From: a virus
Direction: 5' to 3' (one strand)
IMG/VR virus record: IMGVR_UViG_3300027281_000008
Coordinates: 1-42,856 of that record
Length of the DNA: 42,856 bases
Part shown: positions 17,929-23,767 of the stretch, piece after piece
Layout: the number at the start of each line of letters is the position of its first letter
Numbering within the stretch: the stretch's first letter is position 1
Program-made: the position numbers and the translations under genes
The notes under the pieces: model-generated
Databases searched by the model: none
The model's input: the letters and a program-made list of their open reading frames with translations, nothing else
Told to the model about the DNA's origin: nothing

Positions 17929-18522
17929 TTACTGAATCTCTCCTTGTGGTTTATATTTAAAGATGTCAAAATCAACGCTACCATCATCAGAACGCTTAGG
18001 GATATAATAGTCTGTGTCTGGAAGAATTTTCTTTTCTGCAATATTTTTATGATATGCCTCTAGCGACATAATGTTTTTCTTTTGCTCTTCAGTCATATAG
18101 GAACTCTTTTTTGAGTTCTCAATAATCTTGTCTACCTCTTCTGGCTTAAACTTATAATGTTGCGAGTTAACAAATTCTTGTTCCCAGTTGCTTGTAGCCC
18201 CAGCCCCAACCACAGCATCCTTAGCAATAGGTCTTTCAAGAGGAATCATTTCGGTGGGGTCTACTGTGTAAGGACGCTCAATAGTAGCCGAAGGAGGTTT
18301 GTACTCCGTGATGATGCTACCCCCCATAGGGATGGTGTAGTGTCTTCCGCTTTGAGTGATTTGCAGGTTCTGCGTCTTGGTGTCGTACCCGCTGATGAGG
18401 TAACCGCCAACAGACTGACCAACCTTAGCCCACTTAGAGCCTTGCGGGGTGTGGATTGAGAAAGTATCGTTACCAGTCATCCCCCTGAACTCAACAGGTG
18501 GTTGTTTGTTAGGTTGTGCCAT
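17929..18522 (-). CDS. Hypothetical late protein with SH3-like strand block
   Basis: 197 residues, not recognised. Residues about 28-70 (WAKVGQSVGGYLISGYDTK and ITQSGRHYTIPMGG) look like a small beta-barrel. Later segments are charged and helical (HYKFKPEEVDKIIENSKK). It lies between the DNA-binding gene and the endolysin. The endolysin start follows its stop by one base. The function is unknown. Confidence 0.55.
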   Translation of the reverse strand: MAQPNKQPPVEFRGMTGNDTFSIHTPQGSKWAKVGQSVGGYLISGYDTKTQNLQITQSGRHYTIPMGGSIITEYKPPSATIERPYTVDPTEMIPLERPIAKDAVVGAGATSNWEQEFVNSQHYKFKPEEVDKIIENSKKSSYMTEEQKKNIMSLEAYHKNIAEKKILPDTDYYIPKRSDDGSVDFDIFKYKPQGEIQ

Positions 18523-18530
18523 AATAAAAA

Positions 18531-18929
18531 TTAATATTTACCGATAAAGCGAGGGTGGCGGGTAACAACCCAGCGAGCACCGTCCCAGCGTACCTTGACT
18601 GCCATACCAATGCCAAATTTGGTCGATTCACGGCAAATTACATTTTCCTGCTTGCCATCAATCACCACTCCGATTACACGGGGATTCTTGTATTTGCAGT
18701 AAACTGTTCCCTGTTTCTCCGCAGGGGAAACAGTCAAATCGACCTCCTTGAAGCCGATATTTTCCTTGAGAGCACGAACACCTTCCTCTGTCCAAGAAAT
18801 CTCCCAGAGATGTTTAGGACGCTTAGATTCAATGCGTGTCCAATGAACAACTTCCTCATAAGATGAGCGAAATTGGCGTAAGATGTCTTTTGAAAGACCT
18901 AAGGCTATAGAGAGTTCTTTCTCGTTCAT
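18531..18929 (-). CDS. DNA-binding-like protein at the head of the late operon
   Basis: 132 residues from the ATG at 18929. Residues about 3-20 (EKELSIALGLSKDILRQFRS) look like a helix-turn-helix, followed by a WEISWTEEGVRAL helix and a strand-rich C-terminal part that ends VRWDGARWVVTRHPRFIGKY. It is the first gene of the long minus-strand operon and starts inside a cluster of TGTCGA boxes. It may therefore regulate its own operon. A packaging role (small-terminase-like recognition) is another option, because the large terminase is three genes downstream. Confidence 0.6.
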   Translation of the reverse strand: MNEKELSIALGLSKDILRQFRSSYEEVVHWTRIESKRPKHLWEISWTEEGVRALKENIGFKEVDLTVSPAEKQGTVYCKYKNPRVIGVVIDGKQENVICRESTKFGIGMAVKVRWDGARWVVTRHPRFIGKY

Positions 18930-18977
18930 ATGTCGATATCTGGTCGATGAATCGACAAGAGTCAAGCAATATGTCGA
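18928..18977 (-). promoter_or_regulatory. Late-operon promoter with TGTCGA operator boxes
   Basis: On the minus strand TTGACT (18965-18960) and AGATAT (18941-18936) are 18 bases apart, so transcription should start at or next to the ATG at 18929. The same stretch holds the sequence ATATGTCGA twice (18928-18936 and 18969-18977) and a GTCGAttcaTCGAC palindrome between them. Repeats overlapping a promoter suggest repressor or activator control, perhaps by the gene's own product. Confidence 0.55.
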
Positions 18978-18981
18978 AAGG

Positions 18982-19066
18982 CAGAGGGGGTGGGATTTGA
19001 ACCCACGGTGGGTTTCCCCACGCCAGTTTTCAAGACTGGAGCAATAAACCTCTCTGCCACCCCTCT
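18982..19066 (-). tRNA. tRNA-Ser (TGA)
   Basis: Full cloverleaf with acceptor AGAGGGG/CCCCTCT, a long variable arm as in serine tRNAs, T-arm GTGGG/CCCAC and anticodon TGA (reads UCA). CCA is not encoded. Confidence 0.93.
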
Positions 19067-19071
19067 AAAGG

Positions 19072-19144
19072 TGGGCGTGAAGGGAATCGAACCCTCGACT
19101 TAAGCCTTATAAAGACTCCACTCTAACCGCTGAGTTACACGCCC
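19072..19144 (-). tRNA. tRNA-Ile (TAT)
   Basis: Acceptor GGGCGTG/CACGCCC, anticodon loop TTTATAA with anticodon TAT, reading the AUA codon. Bacteria usually read AUA with a modified CAU tRNA, so a direct TAT tRNA is noteworthy. CCA is not encoded. Confidence 0.9.
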
Positions 19145-19149
19145 GAAAG

Positions 19150-19222
19150 TACGGCAAGCGGGGGTCGAACCCGCAACATCCTGCTTGGAAAGCAGACACT
19201 CTGCCAATTGAGTTACTGCCGT
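19150..19222 (-). tRNA. tRNA-Gly (TCC)
   Basis: Acceptor ACGGCAG/TTGCCGT, anticodon stem TCTGC/GCAGG, loop TTTCCAA with anticodon TCC (reads GGA), T-arm GCGGG/CCCGC. Confidence 0.93.
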
Positions 19223-19227
19223 GAAGG

Positions 19228-19300
19228 TGGGACTGACTGGACTTGAACCAGCAACAAATCGCTTAAAAGGCGACTACTCTAACCATTGAGTTACAATCCC
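19228..19300 (-). tRNA. tRNA-Lys (TTT)
   Basis: Acceptor GGGATTG/CAGTCCC, anticodon loop CTTTTAA with anticodon TTT (reads AAA). Normal D-arm and T-arm. Confidence 0.93.
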
Positions 19301-19305
19301 TAAAG

Positions 19306-19376
19306 AACCCTGACAGGGATTTGAACCCCGACAAGGAGTACCAAAAACTCCTGTGCTACCGTTACACCATCAGGGT
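19306..19376 (-). tRNA. tRNA-Gln (TTG)
   Basis: Acceptor ACCCTGA/TCAGGGT, anticodon stem GGAGT/ACTCC, loop TTTTGGT with anticodon TTG (reads CAA). Confidence 0.92.
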
Positions 19377-19380
19377 AGAA

Positions 19381-19446
19381 GGACGCATAAGAGGAACTTT
19401 AACCTCTTTCCTCCGATAAACGGAATTCAACTTAAACTAATGCGTC
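19381..19446 (-). tRNA. Aberrant tRNA-like element (66 nt)
   Basis: It has a perfect 7-bp acceptor (GACGCAT/ATGCGTC), a central hairpin TTCCG-TTTAT-CGGAG and a T-arm-like hairpin AAGAGG/CCTCTT with an 8-nt loop TTAAAGTT. The D-arm is reduced and lacks the GG pair, and the T-loop has A where C56 is expected. With a 7-nt loop, the anticodon would be TTA, but the geometry is poor, so I assign no amino acid. It lies in the array in the same orientation as its neighbours. Confidence 0.55.
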
Positions 19447-19450
19447 AAAA

Positions 19451-19522
19451 TCGACCCACTAGGAATCGAACCTAGATGACCCGCTTAGAAGGCGGGTGTT
19501 CTATCCGTTGAACTATAGGTCG
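19451..19522 (-). tRNA. tRNA-Arg (TCT)
   Basis: Acceptor CGACCTA/TGGGTCG, anticodon stem CCCGC/GCGGG, loop CTTCTAA with anticodon TCT (reads AGA), T-arm CTAGG/CCTAG. Confidence 0.93.
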
Positions 19523-19529
19523 TAAAAGG

Positions 19530-19644
19530 GCGGGGGAGGGGAGTCTAACCCCTCGTACTATATTCAGAACTTCCTATGACCGTGTTTTAAACCATTGAAC
19601 CATTGGTTCTGCTAATAATGTACTCGTAACAAAAACGACCCCGC
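19530..19644 (-). ncRNA. Extended tRNA-like element (about 115 nt)
   Basis: The ends pair as an acceptor (GCGGGG/CCCCGC). A D-arm-like hairpin TCGT/ACGA and a strong T-arm-like hairpin GAGGGG-TTAGACT-CCCCTC follow. In place of an anticodon arm there is a long interrupted helix (GTAC/GTAC, TATT/AATA, CAGAAC/GTTCTG) around a 35-nt internal region. The T-loop has A instead of C56 and the D-loop has no GG. It could be a tRNA with an insertion, a tmRNA-like tRNA mimic, or a decayed gene. Confidence 0.5.
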
Positions 19645-19650
19645 AAAGTA

Positions 19651-19722
19651 AGCCTTGTGTAGGATTTGAACCTACGACCTTCTGTTTACAAAACAGACGC
19701 ACTACCGCTGTGCTAACAAGGC
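19651..19722 (-). tRNA. tRNA-Thr (TGT)
   Basis: Acceptor GCCTTGT/ACAAGGC, anticodon stem TCTGT/ACAGA, loop TTTGTAA with anticodon TGT (reads ACA). It is the first tRNA of the array in transcription order. Confidence 0.93.
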
Positions 19723-20234
19723 AAAGTCAAAGAACTCCTGCTGTATGTTCAAGTACTTTCTTATAGTCAAACCAATTCTTTCTAATTCATCGAAATCCCT
19801 TCCCCCAGAATTGGGGGACTGAGGGGGTAAATAACAGGGGGTACTAGGGGGGTGAAAAAAAATTGAGTCAAGCCTAAAATGCTCTAAGGGTTAAAAAAGT
19901 TTTCCTGTTCGCTATTTGCGAATAAAAAATGTCTGAGTGAACCTGATAAAAAAACGAACCAATAGTAAAAGAGCCACCCCCCCCGCCCCCTTAAGGTGAC
20001 ATCTTTGGTCAGGTTATCAGGGTTCAGTCGGAAATGAACCGTTCCTTATGGGGTAAAGCCTCCGAATCCATCAACAGGTTCAAAACCCATACTGAACATC
20101 AGTTCACATATGGATTTAAAGGGTCTGGCTGGTCTCTGGAGCGGCTAGGACGGTCTGGTTGGTATGTAGACACGGCTAGACCTCAGGAGTGGCTACCTGA
20201 GGCTAACTGGGGTGGACTATTGAGGGGGTCAGGC
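19723..20234. other. Non-coding region with G-tracts, C-tract and palindromes
   Basis: About 510 bases without a convincing gene. It holds a hairpin TCCCCCA-GAAT-TGGGGGA (19801-19818), four G-tracts (19813-19852), the palindrome TTCGC-TATTT-GCGAA (19908-19922), a C-rich tract (C8-G-C5, 19977-19990), the repeat ATCTTTGGTCAGG (20001-20013) that recurs at 22118, and the inverted repeat CCTCAGG/CCTGAGG (20181-20202). A weak TTGACT box on the minus strand (19871-19866) could belong to a promoter for the tRNA array. Confidence 0.6.
19813..19852 (+). other. Potential G-quadruplex
   Basis: Four G-tracts of 5, 5, 5 and 6 bases are separated by 5, 9 and 5 bases (19813-17, 19823-27, 19837-41, 19847-52). 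This satisfies the usual intramolecular quadruplex pattern on the plus strand. The first tract can instead pair in the TCCCCCA/TGGGGGA hairpin, so two structures compete. Confidence 0.55.
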
Positions 20235-20786
20235 TTACTGGTAAATCGGGGTGCGGAGGGTCTGGAATTCGGCTGGGAAGGTCTCCAGTCGGATGGCATC
20301 GTAGTTGAGTTCCATCCGAGCGGCTTCACCAGCGGCTACGGCTAGGAGCACATCGTAGTCCCGCTCACCGTAGTTCAGGAAGTGGCTCACGGGGAAGGTG
20401 GCGACTAGGGTGTGGCGGTCGTACCAGCAACCGCCTTCGGCTGGGCTGTAGCACTCACGGCTGACCTCGTAGAACGAGAGGTAGCGGATGCCAGCGAGTC
20501 GGTCTGAGCCATAGGAGTACAGACCAGCGAAGCGACCTGCGTAGACTGAGAGGTGGAGGTCGTACGAGTCACGCTTGAGCGTCTGGTTTTGGTTGTAGTC
20601 GCTGACCTTCTTCAAGCAATCTTTTAGGATGACTTCAAGAGCCTGATGACGCTGGTGGTCGTCTTCGGCTTTGGTCGCTTCACCGACCTGCTTCCAGATG
20701 TCATCGTGGTTGATGATGCTGGTATTCTTGCGTGTCAGTTCGTTGATGGCGAGCATCGTGCCCACCCAGTCGGAATGAATGTTCAT
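20235..20786 (-). CDS. Hypothetical protein next to antirestriction gene
   Basis: 183 residues, not recognised. The N-terminal part is helical (MLAINELTRKNTSIIN, then DDHQRHQALEVILKDCLKK) and the second half is rich in Tyr and aromatic residues (YAGRFAGLYSYGSDRLAGI). The ATG at 20786 is preceded by the A/C-rich leader ACGAACCAAA instead of a Shine-Dalgarno sequence, as at several early genes. It follows the ArdC-type gene by 39 bases, so both are probably one early, divergently transcribed unit. A role in countering host defence is possible from context only. Confidence 0.65.
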   Translation of the reverse strand: MNIHSDWVGTMLAINELTRKNTSIINHDDIWKQVGEATKAEDDHQRHQALEVILKDCLKKVSDYNQNQTLKRDSYDLHLSVYAGRFAGLYSYGSDRLAGIRYLSFYEVSRECYSPAEGGCWYDRHTLVATFPVSHFLNYGERDYDVLLAVAAGEAARMELNYDAIRLETFPAEFQTLRTPIYQ

Positions 20787-20825
20787 TTTGGTTCGTGTGT
20801 AGGAGATTTATAGTAGAGGCACGGC

Positions 20826-21680
20826 TTATGCCGTGACCTCCGTTTCTGGTTCGGTGACTGCTACGCCCTTGAACTTCGTCCAGCGTTTGAACGCTTCGCT
20901 GGCGGCTTTCTGGATTAGCGTCTTGTCGTTGGAGAGCACCTTGAGCCAGTTGCCAAGGTAGGCACTAGAGTTATCGAACACGGTGGTAGCGAGCAGACCA
21001 GTATCGTTCAGGCAGATGCTGGAGAACAGTTCTGCGACCAGTTCTTCCTTAGCGTATTCCTTTGAGCCGAAGCCGTCAGTCGAGTGTGTGCCACGCTCCT
21101 TGAGCGAGTGACCGATTTCGTGGAACAGCGTTGCGTAGTATTGCTCAACGCTCTTGAACGATTCCTTCCGTGGCATTTCAATCGTGTGGAAGATTGGAGA
21201 GTAGGAAGCGGATGTGCCACCGTGCGTCACGCCTACCGTGTTCAGAGCCGCCAGTTTTTCAGCCGCTTCGATTGGGGTGAACACGATTTGCTTGTTCGCT
21301 CGCTTGAAGTCAGGGAGGTTGCACTTGTTCACGGGGAAGACCGTGTAGTAGCGAGCGAGCAGGAAGGTGTCAGCAGAGCCGTTGACCTTCGTCTTTTTCT
21401 TGTCTTCGACCTTAGCGAAGTAGGTGATGGGCAGACCTTTCGTTCCCGCTTCCAGTTGACCTCCGAGAGCCTTGATTTGGTTGAAGGTCAGGTAGTAGTC
21501 GTCAGAACCCCAGAAGGCGAGGGTGAAGGCGTTCACCCCAGAGTAGGGCTTGCGGCTCACGCCATTCTGAGGCGAGACGGATGCCCAAGGCTTCTGCCAA
21601 GGTGCGACTCCGTTCTGGAGGCTGATGATGAAACGGTCAGCGATTACATCGGCTACCGTGATTTTGGTGGGCTGGTTCAT
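20826..21680 (-). CDS. ArdC-like antirestriction protein / zinc peptidase
   Basis: 284 residues from the ATG at 21680; the frame is open 14 codons further, but ATG with the leader CCAAAAACCAA is preferred. The N-terminus (DRFIISLQNGVAPWQKPW, 15-32) is the ssDNA-binding region of the ArdC family. The C-terminal half has the zincin motif HEIGH (187-191) with E217 in EELVAE as the likely third zinc ligand. ArdC-type proteins protect incoming DNA against restriction early after entry. It is transcribed away from the main early genes, from the 940-bp control region. Confidence 0.85.
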   Translation of the reverse strand: MNQPTKITVADVIADRFIISLQNGVAPWQKPWASVSPQNGVSRKPYSGVNAFTLAFWGSDDYYLTFNQIKALGGQLEAGTKGLPITYFAKVEDKKKTKVNGSADTFLLARYYTVFPVNKCNLPDFKRANKQIVFTPIEAAEKLAALNTVGVTHGGTSASYSPIFHTIEMPRKESFKSVEQYYATLFHEIGHSLKERGTHSTDGFGSKEYAKEELVAELFSSICLNDTGLLATTVFDNSSAYLGNWLKVLSNDKTLIQKAASEAFKRWTKFKGVAVTEPETEVTA

Positions 21681-21726
21681 TTGGTTTTTGGTTTTGTAGG
21701 TGTCGTCAGGCGACTCACACACCCTA

Positions 21727-21748
21727 GTAGTCCTATTGATAGGAGTAC
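21727..21748. promoter_or_regulatory. Imperfect palindrome, operator candidate
   Basis: GTAg-TCCTAT-TG-ATAGGA-gTAC: a 22-bp dyad with one mismatch pair, 47 bases upstream of the ArdC-type start. Suitable as a dimeric repressor site. Confidence 0.45.
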
Positions 21749-21979
21749 AGGAGATTCTTCGTGTCGATTGTTACAATTGTGTGACGGGAATCTGGAGGCT
21801 CAACCTTTGTGTAGGACGGGTGCGTGTGCGTAGCAGAGACCGTGCCAAGTCTCCTTTACAGGTGCAGATTTATATGACCGATAGCAGACGATTATTTGAA
21901 CTTTATAATACGCTGAAACACGCATTCCGACCAATGATACCAGCGGTTTTCTCATTTTTACCAATTTTTACACTTCTTT

Positions 21980-22004
21980 GGGGTGTCAGAGGCGTTTACA
22001 GGGG
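21980..22004. repeat. 25-bp direct repeat, copy 1
   Basis: Begins GGGGTGTCAGAGG and is identical over 25 bases to 22301-22325; copies are 321 bases apart. Confidence 0.85.
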
Positions 22005-22109
22005 GTAGTCAATAGCCTTGCTCGCACAGGGGGGTCAGGGCTTCTGAGGGCATCCTAGACCCCTTAGCGTTGATTTGCTTGTTTTTGCGCAACCTGATTG
22101 ACAGGTCTT

Positions 22110-22132
22110 ATCCTGATATCTTTAGTCAGGAT
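22110..22132. promoter_or_regulatory. Inverted repeat ATCCTGA/TCAGGAT
   Basis: Seven-base arms (22110-16 and 22126-32) with a 9-base centre. It overlaps a TTGACA box (22098-22103) and its right half matches the sequence at 20001-20013 in 12 of 13 bases. Operator candidate. Confidence 0.4.
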
Positions 22133-22264
22133 TCAATCATTAGTGCCGCACCTATGATTCAGCCCGAATACCCCTTGACAGACCTATGATTAGAGTTCCT
22201 GCTGGGGGTCATTAGATTTGCTTATAGCATCATCTGGCGGCTTGACACGGGTGTGTGTGTAAGT

Positions 22265-22279
22265 CGTTGATATTCAACG
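22265..22279. promoter_or_regulatory. Palindrome CGTTGA-TAT-TCAACG
   Basis: A perfect 6-bp dyad with a 3-base centre, 21 bases before the second 25-bp repeat. Operator candidate. Confidence 0.4.
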
Positions 22280-22300
22280 CTTTAGAACTTCACTCAGAAT

Positions 22301-22325
22301 GGGGTGTCAGAGGCGTTTACAGGGG
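22301..22325. repeat. 25-bp direct repeat, copy 2
   Basis: Identical to 21980-22004. Flanking bases differ on both sides, so the identity is limited to 25 bases. Confidence 0.85.
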
Positions 22326-22483
22326 TGGGTCTAGGGGGTAGCATCGGCTGGAGAAGCCACCCTCCTAGGGCAATCTTGCCATTGTCAACGCACTTGGCAC
22401 GGTTCGTGCTATGGGGGTGCATTAGTCTGTCCTTATAGGGGTCATTAGTTCTGCTACTGCGTATCAAATACCCTGATATGACC

Positions 22484-22511
22484 TTGCACTCAGCCGCTAG
22501 GGGCATATCTT
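22484..22511 (+). promoter_or_regulatory. Candidate early promoter for plus-strand genes
   Basis: TTGCAC (22484-89) and TATCTT (22506-11) are 16 bases apart, about 110 bases before the first early gene. Start would be near 22518, giving a leader with the stem-loop at 22554-22593. Confidence 0.45.
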
Positions 22512-22553
22512 AGTAGGAGTAGGGACAACACCTACCCGCTCTTTGAAACCCTT

Positions 22554-22593
22554 CCCGAAACCGAATGTTCTATGTGGAACAATCGGGGACGGG
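22554..22593 (+). promoter_or_regulatory. Leader stem-loop before first early gene
   Basis: CCCG (22554-57) pairs with CGGG (22590-93); inside, CCGAaTGTTC (22561-70) pairs with GAACAaTCGG (22577-86) around the loop TATGTG. It ends 27 bases before the ATG at 22621 and lacks a U-tract, so it is more likely a regulatory or stability element than a terminator. Confidence 0.5.
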
Positions 22594-22620
22594 TAACCCA
22601 AACCACAACCACACAAAGAT

Positions 22621-23028
22621 ATGAGCCTCGACTGGCTTGCTGAGAAACTGCCCAAGAGCGTCAGGAACTACACATTCCTGAGCGACAAGGGCGAACCGAC
22701 AACCGTGATGCACCCCAAGATGGAAGCACTCATCTGGCTAACGCTGACCCTGCGTATGAACTACACAGGCGGCTTGGCTAAGAAGAGCGAAGTCTTGAAG
22801 CGAGTCCAATACCTGCGAGCGAAGGGTAAACTGCCAGCCCTATGGGTAGGCGAGAACACCCTGAAGCAAGACCCTGCCAGTTGGCAGGGAGCAGACAAGG
22901 ACGGCAAGTATATCCTAACCGACCAAGATGTCCTAGTTTACTGGGGTCTCTGGACGAATAGCGTGTACTCGACTGGGAACACTTTCAAGCAATGGAAGAC
23001 CCTAATCGATAAGCGGGACGCAGAATAA
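22621..23028 (+). CDS. Hypothetical early protein
   Basis: 135 residues, not recognised. It has a hydrophobic helix (MEALIWLTLTLRMNYTGGL), a basic middle (KKSEVLKRVQYLRAKGK) and a Trp-rich C-terminal part (YWGLWTNSVYSTGNTFKQW). It is the first gene after the control region and is followed by a terminator-like hairpin, so it should be strongly expressed and early, as host-takeover proteins often are. The A/C-rich leader (AACCACACAAAGAT) replaces a Shine-Dalgarno sequence. Confidence 0.65.
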   Translation: MSLDWLAEKLPKSVRNYTFLSDKGEPTTVMHPKMEALIWLTLTLRMNYTGGLAKKSEVLKRVQYLRAKGKLPALWVGENTLKQDPASWQGADKDGKYILTDQDVLVYWGLWTNSVYSTGNTFKQWKTLIDKRDAE

Positions 23029-23035
23029 AGCAGAG

Positions 23036-23056
23036 GGGGAAGTCACTAACCCTTCT
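23036..23056 (+). terminator. Terminator-like hairpin, cassette 1
   Basis: A G-run and CCC flank the loop GAAGTCACTAA, followed by TTCTTTTC. It belongs to the family of similar hairpins at 23632, 24136, 24400 and 24542. Confidence 0.45.
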
Positions 23057-23074
23057 TTTCTTGGCTCAATCTGG

Positions 23075-23103
23075 TTGACAACTGGGGGAAAGGTGTTTCT
23101 ACT
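23075..23103 (+). promoter_or_regulatory. Promoter, cassette 1
   Basis: TTGACA (23075-80), 17 bases, TCTACT (23098-103), then the conserved word ACTTTCAGTTCTTTCAC that also follows the -10 box in cassettes 2 and 3. Confidence 0.5.
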
Positions 23104-23181
23104 ACTTTCAGTTCTTTCACAGTCCAATTTCCGTGAACCCTCAAACCTGAGGGAGCGGGATACCCAAAAACCAAAAACAAA

Positions 23182-23628
23182 ATGCTCAAGAAGTGGCTAG
23201 CCAACTGGTTAGGTCTTAACGACCTGACCCTCACCCTCAACAGCGTCCAGAAGGATGTCAACACGCTCGACCAAAAGGTCGGTGCTCTCTCTATCGAGAG
23301 CGAGCCTGACCTCAGCGGTGTCGAAGACCGTCTGGACGAACTCGAAAGCACCGTTAATGACCTCGACCTTGACGATTATGTCAAGAATGACGACATTGAC
23401 GACCAAATCGAACAATGGATGGGGAATAGCGACTACTGTGATTCCGACCGTGTGAACGACCTTATCGAGGAGAATACTGAAGACCTCAGCGATTCCCTTG
23501 AGGAAAAGGTCGCCGAAGCGGTAGAAGAGCAGATTGGTGAGGCTCAGAAGCCCTCTAAGGAGGAACTTCGTGAACTCATCAAGGTCGTCCTAGAGGAGAT
23601 GCTCAAGCGTCTCAGCGAACAGAAGTAA
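23182..23628 (+). CDS. Very acidic coiled-coil early protein
   Basis: 148 residues. Residues 1-12 are basic/aromatic (LKKWLANWLG); the rest is strongly acidic with heptad-like coiled coil (VEDRLDELESTVNDLDLDD, then EEKVAEAVEEQIGEA). Acidic proteins of this type in phage early regions sometimes mimic DNA or bind basic host proteins; this is inference. The leader ends CCAAAAACAAA before the ATG, the same as at the next gene. Codons end mainly in C or G, unlike the late genes. Confidence 0.7.
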   Translation: MLKKWLANWLGLNDLTLTLNSVQKDVNTLDQKVGALSIESEPDLSGVEDRLDELESTVNDLDLDDYVKNDDIDDQIEQWMGNSDYCDSDRVNDLIEENTEDLSDSLEEKVAEAVEEQIGEAQKPSKEELRELIKVVLEEMLKRLSEQK

Positions 23629-23631
23629 GTC

Positions 23632-23661
23632 AGGGGGGGAAGTTACTAACCCCTCTTTTTT
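23632..23661 (+). terminator. Terminator, cassette 2
   Basis: AGGGG (23632-36) pairs with CCCCT (23650-54), with a loop containing GAAGTTACTAA, followed by six T. Directly after the acidic protein gene. Confidence 0.6.
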
Positions 23662-23663
23662 GG

Positions 23664-23692
23664 TTGCATAAAGGTATTACATTGGATTCACT
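23664..23692 (+). promoter_or_regulatory. Promoter, cassette 2
   Basis: TTGCAT (23664-69), 17 bases, TTCACT (23687-92), then ACTTTCAGTTC as in cassette 1. Confidence 0.5.
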
Positions 23693-23767
23693 ACTTTCAG
23701 TTCCTTCTCATTCTACTTTCCCTAAACCAGCAATTTCGCTGGAGGGGAACACCAAACCAAAAACAAA

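Larger units (their letters stand above)
21681..22620. promoter_or_regulatory. 940-bp divergent control region
   Basis: The stretch between the ArdC-type gene and the first plus-strand gene has no convincing ORF. It carries an exact 25-bp direct repeat, several inverted repeats, repeated short words (ACCTATGATT at 22150 and 22182; GGGGTCATTAG near 22206 and 22436) and multiple TTGACA boxes. It probably holds the early promoters for both directions and operator sites. A replication role is possible, but the iteron array at 27793 is the better origin candidate. Confidence 0.6.

Noticed and set aside
17928-18041. An in-frame TTG at 18041 would give the endolysin a hydrophobic N-terminus, as in SAR endolysins.
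   Set aside because: The extension overlaps the preceding gene completely, has no ribosome-binding site, and the ATG at 17927 has AAGGAGAG upstream. Hydrophobicity in a different frame of a coding region is probably accidental.
19381-19446. Assigning this element as a suppressor tRNA with anticodon TTA.
   Set aside because: The anticodon loop is 5 nt in the best fold, position 37 would be a pyrimidine, and the D- and T-loops are abnormal.
20034-20345. 103-aa plus-strand ORF.
   Set aside because: It overlaps the 20235-20786 gene in antisense, is Gly/Trp-rich by composition of the reverse strand and has no start context.
21084-21833. 249-aa plus-strand ORF.
   Set aside because: It is the antisense shadow of the well-supported ArdC-type gene.
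21700-22008. 102-aa plus-strand ORF.
   Set aside because: Low-complexity composition, overlaps palindromes and repeats of the control region, and has no good start.
22175-22190. TTGACA followed closely by TATGAT as a promoter.
   Set aside because: The boxes are only four bases apart, too close for a normal sigma-70 promoter, and no good -10 is found at 16-18 bases.
22294-22506. 70-aa minus-strand ORF in the control region.
   Set aside because: It crosses the 25-bp repeat and a likely promoter, with no coupling or plausible domain.
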